NCBI GenBank assembly: GCA_934202505.1
Contig: CAKPXW010000030.1
Span: forward strand, 1 to 15,354
From: an uncultured Bacilli bacterium
GTDB taxonomy: Bacteria > Bacillota_I > Bacilli_A > RFN20 > CAG-631
Length of the DNA stretch: 15,354 bases
Direction of reading: 5' to 3'
In this document: piece after piece, positions 7,764 through 14,473 of the stretch
Layout of the letters: each line of letters opens with the position of its first letter
Position numbering within the stretch: position 1 is the first letter of the stretch
The notes under the pieces: model-generated
Told to the model about the DNA's origin: nothing
Databases searched by the model: none
What the model saw: the letters and a program-made list of their open reading frames with translations, nothing else
Program-made: the position numbers and the translations under genes

Positions 7764-7789
7764 TAAGAATTATACTTGTATAATTCTTA
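7764..7789. repeat. perfect 26-bp inverted repeat after the ABC operon
   Basis: Arms TAAGAATTATAC (7764-7775) and GTATAATTCTTA (7778-7789) are exactly complementary around TT. It begins 4 nt after the stop codon. No T-tract follows on either strand, so it is not a standard intrinsic terminator. It could still be a 3'-end stabilising hairpin, a weak terminator, or an operator upstream of the promoter at 7810-7838. Confidence 0.5.
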
Positions 7790-7809
7790 AATTATGAAAT
7801 TTTGTATGG

Positions 7810-7838
7810 TTGCTTTTAAATTTTAAATTGTATATAAT
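7810..7838 (+). promoter_or_regulatory. promoter of the large lipoprotein gene
   Basis: A perfect -10 TATAAT (7833-7838) is preceded at 17 bp by TTGCTT (7810-7815, matching the key TTG). Transcription would start near 7845, leaving about 25 nt with GGAGG (7860-7864) before the ATG at 7870. This argues against longer readings of the gene that begin upstream at 7810. Confidence 0.55.
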
Positions 7839-7869
7839 AGGCGTAGTCTATATGAAAATGGAGGAAATT

Positions 7870-9816
7870 ATGAAAAAACAAAATCTATTGCTTGCACTAG
7901 CAAGTTTAACGATGGTAGTTGGATGTAAAAATAATCATCCAAGTGATAGTGATTCAATAAATTCAGAACAAAATCCATCAACTAGTCAATCAGCATCTTC
8001 AACAAGTAGTGAAGAATCATCTAGCACAACTAGTGAATCTACTGAAAGTAGCAATTCATCAGCTGTAGGAAGCATAATTGCAGTTTCAACTATAACAAGA
8101 AATGATTCATTTGTTAATTTTGATGCTAATAGAAGTGAAAAAACAAATAAACAAATTGAATTTATAAACAAAGATTGCACTTATAAAGTTGGCGATGATA
8201 ATCCAATTAACCTTTTACCAAATACTACTTTTTTAGAAAAAGATTTAGCAACTGGTGAAATCCGTAATGTAGAAGTTGATAAATGGGACTATAAAATTAA
8301 CATTTCTTATAAAAAAGATGAAAAATATGTGGCAATAAGTGATGAATTAAAATTTATTGACAGCATCGATTATCAAAAATGTTTAGTTGATTTTTCTTCA
8401 AATGCTATTGGAAATAGTTTTAAAGTGGATATAATTCCAGAAAATTTAACTAATAAACAGCTAAATGAAATTGGTAAATATACAGTATCAATGGAATTTG
8501 ATGTAGTAGATGGCTTCAACTGCTATGATTCAAAAGAATTGGCTTATATTAATAATTCCAATGATACATTACATTATATGGATTATTATGCTGATAAAAC
8601 AGAAGCTACAGCTTGGACAAAATTTAAAAAAGCCAATAATTTATTAGAAGACTATTATCCAACAAGAATCATTCTTCAAAAAAATATTAGTATTACAGCA
8701 AATGATATTCCTGTAGAATATACATATTTAAAAGAAGAAGTTTCTTCGGCTGATGGTGATTATAAACGTGTAGTAGGCTCTTTAAAAGACTATAACACTA
8801 TTTATAATAGAATGCTTGCTGATAATGAAGAATTTGAAATTGAAGGTAATTATTTCAGTTTAGATGCTTCTAAAATTCCTCTTGTAATTCGTGAATCAAA
8901 CAAAATTACTGAAGAAGGTAAAGTTGTGTCTCATGCTACATTTTTAAGAGTAAGTGGAGCTACTACTGCTACTACTGGAGTTAGAAACACAAATTTAATT
9001 GGTAATGCTCCAAGACAAGAAAATACAACTCTTTCTGGAGGAATTATCTTTAATAAAACAAATGAAACTTCATTTACAGCTAGTAATAATTTAGCAGTAT
9101 GTTGGTTTATAACTTATATGCCAAATAATACATTCCAAAAATATTTAATTAATGATTGTAAAGCTTATGATAACTTTAATTCCTTTATTTATAACTGGGG
9201 TTCTCCAGATGTAGAAGTAAATAATTGCGAATTTATTGGTGCAGGTGGTCCAGTTGTTATTCAAGACCATATTCATTCTACAGATGCAGATGGAGGAACT
9301 GCTCCAAAGACAGTTGTTAACAATTCAATACTTGAATCTTATGTTGCAGGAAGTGAAGGATGGTTTTCTGTAGTTCATGCTGAACAAGCTGCAGCTCAAA
9401 TTAAAGGCTTAGATCAATTATTTAATGCTTATGGCAAATCCTTCTTAAAAAATAGTGGTCAAGAAGATAAAATAACTTATATTAATTTTATATGTATTAA
9501 TAAATCAGGTGACAGCCAATCGCCAACTGCAAGTAAAGTAAGTGGCGAATTTACAATGAATAATTATGTATCGAATTATGGGGAAGGATCAGTTTTAAAA
9601 CAATTCTTTGATACAACATTTTCTATGGGGGCTCCTGCTTTCCAAACTTCCGCTGGTGGATATTCTTATACAGATGGTAAAACAGGATTATTTGATGCTA
9701 CAAATTCATTAATTACAGATCCAACAAATAATATGTTAAATGGAGATACAATTACTATTTATTTCCAAGGCATGATGATTGTTTTAGGTAATTATCATTC
9801 TTACGTATTAGAGTAG
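7870..9816 (+). CDS. large surface lipoprotein, possible beta-helix domain
   Basis: 648 aa. The start at 7870 follows GGAGG (7860-7864) by 5 nt and gives a textbook lipoprotein signal ending VVGC (Cys19). A Ser/Thr/Glu-rich linker (about 24-65) lifts the rest off the membrane. Residues about 67-215 are beta-rich and may be one or two Ig-like domains. From about 375 to 500 the sequence reads in short strands ending in Asn or Gly turns (TNLIGN, FNKTN, INDCKAYDNFNSFI, VEVNNCEFIGAGGP, TVVNNSILES), the pattern of a right-handed beta-helix. A hydrophobic C-terminus (about 625-648) ends the protein. Beta-helix proteins often bind or cleave polysaccharides, but no catalytic set is visible and I assign no activity. 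It has its own promoter and is followed by a strong hairpin, so it is a separate unit next to the ABC operon. Confidence 0.85.
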   Translation: MKKQNLLLALASLTMVVGCKNNHPSDSDSINSEQNPSTSQSASSTSSEESSSTTSESTESSNSSAVGSIIAVSTITRNDSFVNFDANRSEKTNKQIEFINKDCTYKVGDDNPINLLPNTTFLEKDLATGEIRNVEVDKWDYKINISYKKDEKYVAISDELKFIDSIDYQKCLVDFSSNAIGNSFKVDIIPENLTNKQLNEIGKYTVSMEFDVVDGFNCYDSKELAYINNSNDTLHYMDYYADKTEATAWTKFKKANNLLEDYYPTRIILQKNISITANDIPVEYTYLKEEVSSADGDYKRVVGSLKDYNTIYNRMLADNEEFEIEGNYFSLDASKIPLVIRESNKITEEGKVVSHATFLRVSGATTATTGVRNTNLIGNAPRQENTTLSGGIIFNKTNETSFTASNNLAVCWFITYMPNNTFQKYLINDCKAYDNFNSFIYNWGSPDVEVNNCEFIGAGGPVVIQDHIHSTDADGGTAPKTVVNNSILESYVAGSEGWFSVVHAEQAAAQIKGLDQLFNAYGKSFLKNSGQEDKITYINFICINKSGDSQSPTASKVSGEFTMNNYVSNYGEGSVLKQFFDTTFSMGAPAFQTSAGGYSYTDGKTGLFDATNSLITDPTNNMLNGDTITIYFQGMMIVLGNYHSYVLE

Positions 9817-9825
9817 TATTATTTT

Positions 9826-9858
9826 AGAAGGTATCTTACAAGATACCTTCTTTTATTT
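9826..9858 (+). terminator. intrinsic terminator after the large lipoprotein gene
   Basis: A perfect 12-bp stem is formed by AGAAGGTATCTT (9826-9837) and AAGATACCTTCT (9840-9851) around AC, followed by TTTTATTT (overlapping the last T of the stem at 9851). The hairpin is strong but the T-tract is interrupted. The next gene's ribosome binding site starts only about 5 nt later with no promoter visible, so partial read-through must feed the downstream genes, or their promoter lies inside the lipoprotein gene. Confidence 0.7.
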
Positions 9859-9874
9859 AAATGAGGAATTAAAA

Positions 9875-10921
9875 ATGAGTAATAATAGAATTAATTTTGA
9901 ACAAAATAAAAGGCAAATAGAATTGCTAGAAAAGTATTATACACTTGACAAGGATAATAAAATAATATCAATTACTTTACATTATGAAAAAGCAAGTGAA
10001 CTTCTAGCAAAAAATATAGGAAACACTAAACTTTTCAACTTTTCTCAAGAAGTTTTAGAAAAAATAGATAATATTATTCAAAATATTCCTGCAGGATATA
10101 AAGTGGCAATAAATTTTGAAATAGAAGATTATGAAGGCTATAATCCTAAAGAATTAATTGAATCTTTTAATGATACTTTAGAACTTGCCCAATATGATTC
10201 AAGAAGACAACGTCAAAGAAAAGAATTGTTGTGTGCAATATTGGTATTAGTTGGCATAATTTTACTATTTATAATGGCATCTGGGAAAGGAAATGGTTGG
10301 TTCGGAAGTGGAATAAAAGAAGATATTATCGAAGAAATTATTGATATTGCTGCTTGGGTATTTGTTTGGGAAGCAGTTTCTATATTTTTCCTTGAACATT
10401 CAAAAGAAGCAATATTCTCTTTAAAAATAAGAAGAATGGTTACTAAAATATCAATGTATGAAAAAAATAATTCTACTCCTCTTGCTTGTGAAAAAGCAGA
10501 TGATGTATTTGGAAAATGGGAAAATGAAGAAAAAATAAAAAAAGTTGGCAAATACTTTTTACTTATTTCTAGTGTTGCTTTCATTTTTATGAGTTTTTAT
10601 TCATTTTATGATTTATATCGAATATTATCTGGTCAAAATTATAATTTACTAAAAGTTAGTATGTATGCTTTTGTTACAATTATCTATTTCATCATCTCTT
10701 TTATTGCGGGTCTTGGTGGCATTTCAAGATTTTTAGGGAGAAATGAAAAACTTGGCAAATTTGTAGGACCTTATGCTATCTTTTTATCGATAGTAATTTG
10801 TCTTGCAGTTGTTGTTACTTTAATTATGGGAGATTGGAAATCTATTTTTTCTATCATTTCATCTTTAGTTATTAATATTTTTTATGTAATTGGTTTTTAT
10901 ATTGATAGATATGTTAAATAA
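9875..10921 (+). CDS. unrecognised six-helix membrane protein with cytosolic N-terminal domain
   Basis: 348 aa. Residues 1-110 are soluble and look like an alpha/beta domain (ISITLHYEKA, YKVAINFEIEDYEG) ending in a basic segment RRQRQRK (110-116). Then come about six hydrophobic segments: 117-134, 155-173, 227-247, 262-283, 299-317 and 324-343. A charged cytosolic loop (about 175-226) sits between the second and third. I do not recognise the family and see no catalytic motif. GAGGA (9863-9867) lies 7 nt before the ATG. It follows the terminator hairpin closely and is 19 bp upstream of the PAP2-like gene, with which it is probably cotranscribed. A sensor or lipid-related role would be guesswork. 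Confidence 0.75.
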   Translation: MSNNRINFEQNKRQIELLEKYYTLDKDNKIISITLHYEKASELLAKNIGNTKLFNFSQEVLEKIDNIIQNIPAGYKVAINFEIEDYEGYNPKELIESFNDTLELAQYDSRRQRQRKELLCAILVLVGIILLFIMASGKGNGWFGSGIKEDIIEEIIDIAAWVFVWEAVSIFFLEHSKEAIFSLKIRRMVTKISMYEKNNSTPLACEKADDVFGKWENEEKIKKVGKYFLLISSVAFIFMSFYSFYDLYRILSGQNYNLLKVSMYAFVTIIYFIISFIAGLGGISRFLGRNEKLGKFVGPYAIFLSIVICLAVVVTLIMGDWKSIFSIISSLVINIFYVIGFYIDRYVK

Positions 10922-10940
10922 TCAATAAAAGGAATTGTCT

Positions 10941-11633
10941 ATGAATAAAATAAAAAACATTATAAAAAAAGTGCCAATCTATGGATATATTTGGGCAGTA
11001 TTATTAATAATCCTTCAAGCCTTGTTTTACTTTTTAGGTTCAACTATTTCAAGAAAGATTGGCTTTAAACCAATAAATATGAAAATTGATAGTATTGATA
11101 ATGCCATAAAATTAATTCCTATTTTTATAATTCCTTACATTTATTCGTATATTTTATGGTTTTTTGCTCCTATTGCTATATCGTTAACTAGTAAAAAAAA
11201 TTTTATTAACTATTTATTTGGAATAATTGTATCTTACATAATAGGTTTTATTATTTTCATATTTTTTCCAACAATTATGTCAAGAGTAGATGAAAGATTA
11301 TATGATAATTTAGGAAATGACGTTTTATCAAGGTTAATTAAAATTATCTATGACTCAGATGGAAAAGAATATGGTTATAATTTATTTCCTAGTTATCATT
11401 GTCTAGTTAGTACATATTGTTATCTTGGAATTAGAAAGCAAAAAGAAATCTCTTTTTCTTTTAAAACATATACTTTAATAGTCGCAATTTTGATTTGTAT
11501 GTCTACTATATTTACTAAACAACATTACTTTGCTGATATATTAGGTGGTGTTGGAATTGCCATATTTACATATATAATTATAAAAATTATAAATCCAGGC
11601 GAAAAAATAACAAAACTACAAGAAAAAGAATAA
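10941..11633 (+). CDS. PAP2-superfamily membrane phosphatase-like protein
   Basis: 230 aa with about six helices. Two of the three PAP2 motifs are present: FPSYHC (His153, the PSxH motif) and TKQHYFADILGG with the catalytic His195 and Asp199 spaced HxxxD. The first motif (KxxxxxxRP) is degenerate: the corresponding stretch reads FFPTIMSRV (Arg115, Val instead of Pro). The layout FFPT-SR-PSYH-HYFAD resembles PAP2 proteins of the inositol-phosphorylceramide synthase-like branch. Members dephosphorylate or transfer lipid head groups, such as phosphatidate, undecaprenyl-PP or phosphatidylglycerophosphate, at the outer membrane face; the substrate is not readable. AAAGGA lies 7 nt before the ATG at 10941, while the upstream TTG at 10935 is too close to it, so the ATG is chosen. 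It is the second gene after the unrecognised membrane protein. Confidence 0.8.
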   Translation: MNKIKNIIKKVPIYGYIWAVLLIILQALFYFLGSTISRKIGFKPINMKIDSIDNAIKLIPIFIIPYIYSYILWFFAPIAISLTSKKNFINYLFGIIVSYIIGFIIFIFFPTIMSRVDERLYDNLGNDVLSRLIKIIYDSDGKEYGYNLFPSYHCLVSTYCYLGIRKQKEISFSFKTYTLIVAILICMSTIFTKQHYFADILGGVGIAIFTYIIIKIINPGEKITKLQEKE

Positions 11634-11641
11634 AAATTATG

Positions 11642-11690
11642 TTATCATATTATATAATTATTACTAGGTAATAATTAAGTAGTATGATAA
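11642..11690. promoter_or_regulatory. nested palindrome, probable operator of the TetR gene
   Basis: A perfect inner dyad has arms TAATTATTAC (11655-11664) and GTAATAATTA (11668-11677) around TAG. A second pair of arms, TTATCATA (11642-11649) and TATGATAA (11683-11690), has exactly the same centre (11666). The inner dyad overlaps a perfect -10 TATAAT (11653-11658) and lies 25 bp before the TetR start codon, so autorepression is the simplest reading. As RNA the whole stretch can also fold into one long hairpin whose 3' arm reaches the ribosome binding site. Confidence 0.6.
11653..11658 (+). promoter_or_regulatory. -10 box of the TetR gene promoter
   Basis: A perfect TATAAT sits here, but no good -35 box is found 16-18 bp upstream (the spot falls in the A-rich 3' end of the PAP2-like gene). 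Transcription would start near 11665, in the centre of the palindrome. The promoter would be weak or need an activator; alternatively the gene is read from upstream. Confidence 0.35.
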
Positions 11691-11701
11691 GGAGAATAAT
11701 T

Positions 11702-12253
11702 ATGGCACAATTTACGAAGATTGCAATAAAGAAAACCTTTATAGATTTATTAAATGAAAAGTCTTTTGATAAAATTACAGTTCAAGAAATTGTTAGTCGT
11801 TTAGGAATTAATAGAAATACTTTTTATTATTACTATGAAGATAAATATGATTTAATAAAAAAAATATTTGAAGAAGAAGCTCAAAAAGCTATTGATGAAG
11901 CACATATTTGTCAAACTTGGAAAGAAAGCTTTGCTAATAGTGCTAAATTTGCTTTAGAAAATAAAAAAGCTATTTATCATATATATAATTCTGTAAATAG
12001 AGAAGATTTAGAAAAATATTTATATATAGTTGTAAAAAATCTAATCATTTTATTTATTGATAGTTATGATACAAATAAAAAAATATCGAAAACTAATAAA
12101 GATTATTTAGTTGGTTTTTATAAATATGCCATCGTTGGTTTTATATTAGATTGGATAAGTAGAGGAATGACAGAGGACTTAATGGTATTTACAGGTCCTT
12201 TTGAAAAATTATTTATTGAAAATATAAAATTAGTATTAGCAAATGATAATTAG
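11702..12253 (+). CDS. TetR/AcrR-family transcriptional regulator
   Basis: 183 aa. The N-terminal DNA-binding domain is typical: FTKIAIKKTFIDLLNEK (4-20) then a helix-turn-helix at about 25-44 (ITVQEIVSRLGINRNTFYYY). The C-terminal segment FYKYAIVGFILDWISRGM matches the ligand/dimerisation domain of the Firmicute DhaS-like TetR group. Such proteins are usually repressors released by a small ligand. The ATG at 11702 is chosen because AAGGAG (11689-11694) lies 7 nt upstream; the in-frame ATG at 11684 is inside the palindrome. It is followed by tandem hairpins and, 135 bp on, by the MMPL transporter, the usual target of a neighbouring TetR. The palindrome before its own gene suggests autoregulation. 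No copy of that palindrome was found before the MMPL gene. Confidence 0.9.
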   Translation: MAQFTKIAIKKTFIDLLNEKSFDKITVQEIVSRLGINRNTFYYYYEDKYDLIKKIFEEEAQKAIDEAHICQTWKESFANSAKFALENKKAIYHIYNSVNREDLEKYLYIVVKNLIILFIDSYDTNKKISKTNKDYLVGFYKYAIVGFILDWISRGMTEDLMVFTGPFEKLFIENIKLVLANDN

Positions 12254-12274
12254 GCATTTATATATAAATGCCTA
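12251..12274. repeat. perfect 24-bp palindrome overlapping the TetR stop codon
   Basis: Arms TAGGCATTTA (12251-12260) and TAAATGCCTA (12265-12274) are exactly complementary around TATA. The TetR stop codon TAG is the first three bases. No T-tract follows. Its right arm is also complementary to part of the downstream terminator (12309-12317), so it can take part in an alternative fold. It may also serve as a protein-binding dyad. Confidence 0.6.
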
Positions 12275-12292
12275 AAAATAAAGCAAATAAAT

Positions 12293-12326
12293 AGGAATGC
12301 TTAATAATTAGGCATTTCTTTTTTTT
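12293..12326 (+). terminator. intrinsic terminator between TetR and MMPL genes
   Basis: AGGAATGC (12293-12300) pairs with GCATTTCT (12312-12319) with one G-U pair, and the stem continues inward through TTAA/TTAG (with one U-G pair) to a 3-nt loop, 12 bp in all. Eight T follow (12319-12326). This is a good intrinsic terminator that should separate TetR from MMPL transcription unless the alternative pairing with 12266-12274 forms. Confidence 0.75.
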
Positions 12327-12354
12327 GTCCATATTTTTTATCTTGGAACATCAA

Positions 12355-12360
12355 TATAAT
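12355..12360 (+). promoter_or_regulatory. -10 box candidate of the MMPL gene
   Basis: A perfect TATAAT lies 29 bp before the MMPL start, downstream of the terminator. The best -35-like TTGTCC (12325-12330) is 24 bp away, too far, and nothing better lies at 16-18 bp. The promoter is weak or regulated, or MMPL depends on read-through of the terminator. Confidence 0.35.
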
Positions 12361-12388
12361 CTTTATTGGGTTTAAGGAGGACGAAAAA

Positions 12389-14461
12389 ATGAAATTCGGA
12401 AAGTTTGTTGTAAAAAATAAAGTATTAATATTAATTATATCTTTACTTTTATTAATACCATCATTTTTGGGAATGATAAATACAAGAATTAACTATGATA
12501 TCTTAACTTATCTTCCAGGTGATATTGAAACTGTAAAAGGACAAGATATTTTAATGGATGAATTTAATAAAGGAGCATTTTCTTTGGTTTTATTTGAAGA
12601 TATGCCAGATAATGATGTTATTAAAACTAAAGAAAAAATTGCTAAAGTTGACCATGTAGAAACTATTATATGGTATGACACAATAGCAGATATTACTATT
12701 CCTAAAGAATTATTACCAGAAAAGTATTATGAAGCATTCAATAATGCGGATACAAATACGACAATGATGGCTATATTCTTTAACACTTCAACATCTGCTG
12801 ATGAAACAATGGAGGCTATTAAAGAAATTAGAAAAATAACTAATAAGCAATGTTATGTAACAGGTATGTCAGCATTAGTTACAGACTTAAAAGCTTTATG
12901 TGAAAAGGAAGAACCAATTTATGTTGCTATTGCTGTAGTTCTTGCAACAATTGCAATGATGATTTTCTTAGATAGTTATATAATTCCATTTATTTTCTTA
13001 GCAAGTATTGGGTTAGCAATCTTATATAATTTAGGATCCAATTATTTCTTGGGGCAAGTATCTTATATTACAAAAGCAATTGCTTCAGTCTTGCAACTTG
13101 GCGTAACTATGGATTATTCAATATTCTTATGGCATAGTTATTCAAGTAATAAATTAATTAGTGCAAATAAAGAAGAAGCAATGGCTAAAGCTATTAATCA
13201 AACTTTAGTATCAGTTATTGGTAGTTCAATAACAACTGTAGCTGGTTTTATTGCCTTATGTTTCATGAGTTTTACACTTGGAAAAGACTTAGGAATAGTT
13301 ATGGCAAAAGGTGTTGTCTTTGGAGTTATTTGTTGCGTAACAAATCTTCCTGCCTTGATTTTACTTTTTGATAAATTACTTGAAAAGACAAAACATAAAT
13401 CATTAATTATTGATATGCATAAAGTATCAAATTTCATTGTAAAACATTATAAGATTTTTGCTGGAGTATTTGTAATTTTATTAATTCCTTCAATTATCGG
13501 ATATAGCAAAGCTGGTGTTTATTATGATTTAAGTAGTAATTTACCAGAAGATATGGAATTTGTTATAGCTAATAGTAAACTACAAGAAGATTTTGATATA
13601 GCAAGTACCCATATTGTTCTTGTTGATTCTAAAATGAGTAGTAAAGATGCCACAAATATGTTAAATGAATTTGATAAAGTAGATGGAGTAAAATATTCAT
13701 TAGGATTAAATTCATTAATTGGAACCGAAATTCCAGAAGAAGTAATACCTGAAAGATTATTAAGTACCTTAAAGAGTGATAATTATCAATTAATTTTGAT
13801 AAATTCTAAATATTATGTTGGTAGTGATGAAGTAAACGATCAAATAACATCATTAAATGAAATCATGAAAAAATATGATAAAAATGGAATGTTAATTGGC
13901 GAAGCTGCATGTACAAAAGATCTAGTTGATATTACAAAACATGATTTTAGTGTAGTAGATGTAATTTCTATTGTTTCAATCTTCGTTATCATTGGAATTG
14001 TTTTAAAATCATTTATCTTACCATTTATCTTAGTAGCCGTTATCGAAACAGCAGTATTTATCAATCTTGGAATTCCTTTCTATACAGGAACATTACTTCC
14101 ATTTATTGCTCCAATATGTATATCTACAATTCAACTTGGAGCAACAGTCGATTATGCTATATTGATGACTTCAAAATATAGAGAGCAAAGATATGCAGGA
14201 GTTGAAAAGAAAGAAGCAATCAGTAATGCTCTTGCTTCATCAATTCCATCAATCATTGTTAGTGCAATTGGATTCTTTGCCGCTACAATTGGTGTAGCAA
14301 TTTATAGTGATATTGATATTATTAGTTCTTTATGTAGTTTAATGGCACGTGGAGCAATAATTTCAATGTGTTCAGTAATATTTATCTTGCCATCATTGTT
14401 TGTAATATTTGATAAAGTAATATGCAAAACAAGTTATGGATTTATAAATAAAAAAGCTTAG
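12389..14461 (+). CDS. MMPL/RND-superfamily transporter
   Basis: 690 aa with the two-fold RND layout. Each half has one helix (about 11-30 and 355-372), an extracytoplasmic loop of about 130-150 residues (about 32-175 and 375-520), then five helices. Both halves carry the conserved Asp-Tyr pair of helix 4: GVTMDYSIFLW (Asp242, Tyr243) and GATVDYAILMT (Asp588, Tyr589), the proton-relay site. Members use the proton gradient to export lipids, siderophores or hydrophobic drugs; in Gram-positive bacteria there is no outer-membrane partner. The size fits the compact Firmicute MMPL type. AAGGAGG lies 8 nt before the ATG. The TetR gene precedes it and a lipoprotein gene follows with stop codon and ribosome binding site overlapping, so transporter and lipoprotein are cotranscribed and probably work together. 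Confidence 0.92.
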   Translation: MKFGKFVVKNKVLILIISLLLLIPSFLGMINTRINYDILTYLPGDIETVKGQDILMDEFNKGAFSLVLFEDMPDNDVIKTKEKIAKVDHVETIIWYDTIADITIPKELLPEKYYEAFNNADTNTTMMAIFFNTSTSADETMEAIKEIRKITNKQCYVTGMSALVTDLKALCEKEEPIYVAIAVVLATIAMMIFLDSYIIPFIFLASIGLAILYNLGSNYFLGQVSYITKAIASVLQLGVTMDYSIFLWHSYSSNKLISANKEEAMAKAINQTLVSVIGSSITTVAGFIALCFMSFTLGKDLGIVMAKGVVFGVICCVTNLPALILLFDKLLEKTKHKSLIIDMHKVSNFIVKHYKIFAGVFVILLIPSIIGYSKAGVYYDLSSNLPEDMEFVIANSKLQEDFDIASTHIVLVDSKMSSKDATNMLNEFDKVDGVKYSLGLNSLIGTEIPEEVIPERLLSTLKSDNYQLILINSKYYVGSDEVNDQITSLNEIMKKYDKNGMLIGEAACTKDLVDITKHDFSVVDVISIVSIFVIIGIVLKSFILPFILVAVIETAVFINLGIPFYTGTLLPFIAPICISTIQLGATVDYAILMTSKYREQRYAGVEKKEAISNALASSIPSIIVSAIGFFAATIGVAIYSDIDIISSLCSLMARGAIISMCSVIFILPSLFVIFDKVICKTSYGFINKKA

Positions 14462-14473
14462 GAGGGAATAAAA

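Noticed and set aside
7810..7869. N-terminal extension of the large lipoprotein to 7810
   Set aside because: It would begin in the -35 box and put 20 residues before a textbook signal peptide; GGAGG supports 7870.
7978..8064. Repetitive AGTAGT/TCATCT-like stretch considered as a DNA repeat or CRISPR-like array
   Set aside because: It encodes the Ser/Thr linker of the lipoprotein; units are irregular and there are no spacers.
7986..8180. Reverse-strand open frame of 64 codons
   Set aside because: It is the antisense of the Ser-rich linker of the lipoprotein gene, where repeated codons keep the opposite strand open.
10213..10584. Reverse-strand open frame of 123 codons
   Set aside because: It is antisense to the six-helix membrane protein gene; no ribosome binding site was noted, and the plus-strand gene has strong start signals and helices.
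13198..13437. Reverse-strand open frame of 79 codons
   Set aside because: It is antisense to conserved MMPL transmembrane segments and has no independent support.
13840..14064. Reverse-strand open frame of 74 codons
   Set aside because: It is antisense to the MMPL gene and its product is low-complexity Ile/Thr, as expected from complementing that gene.
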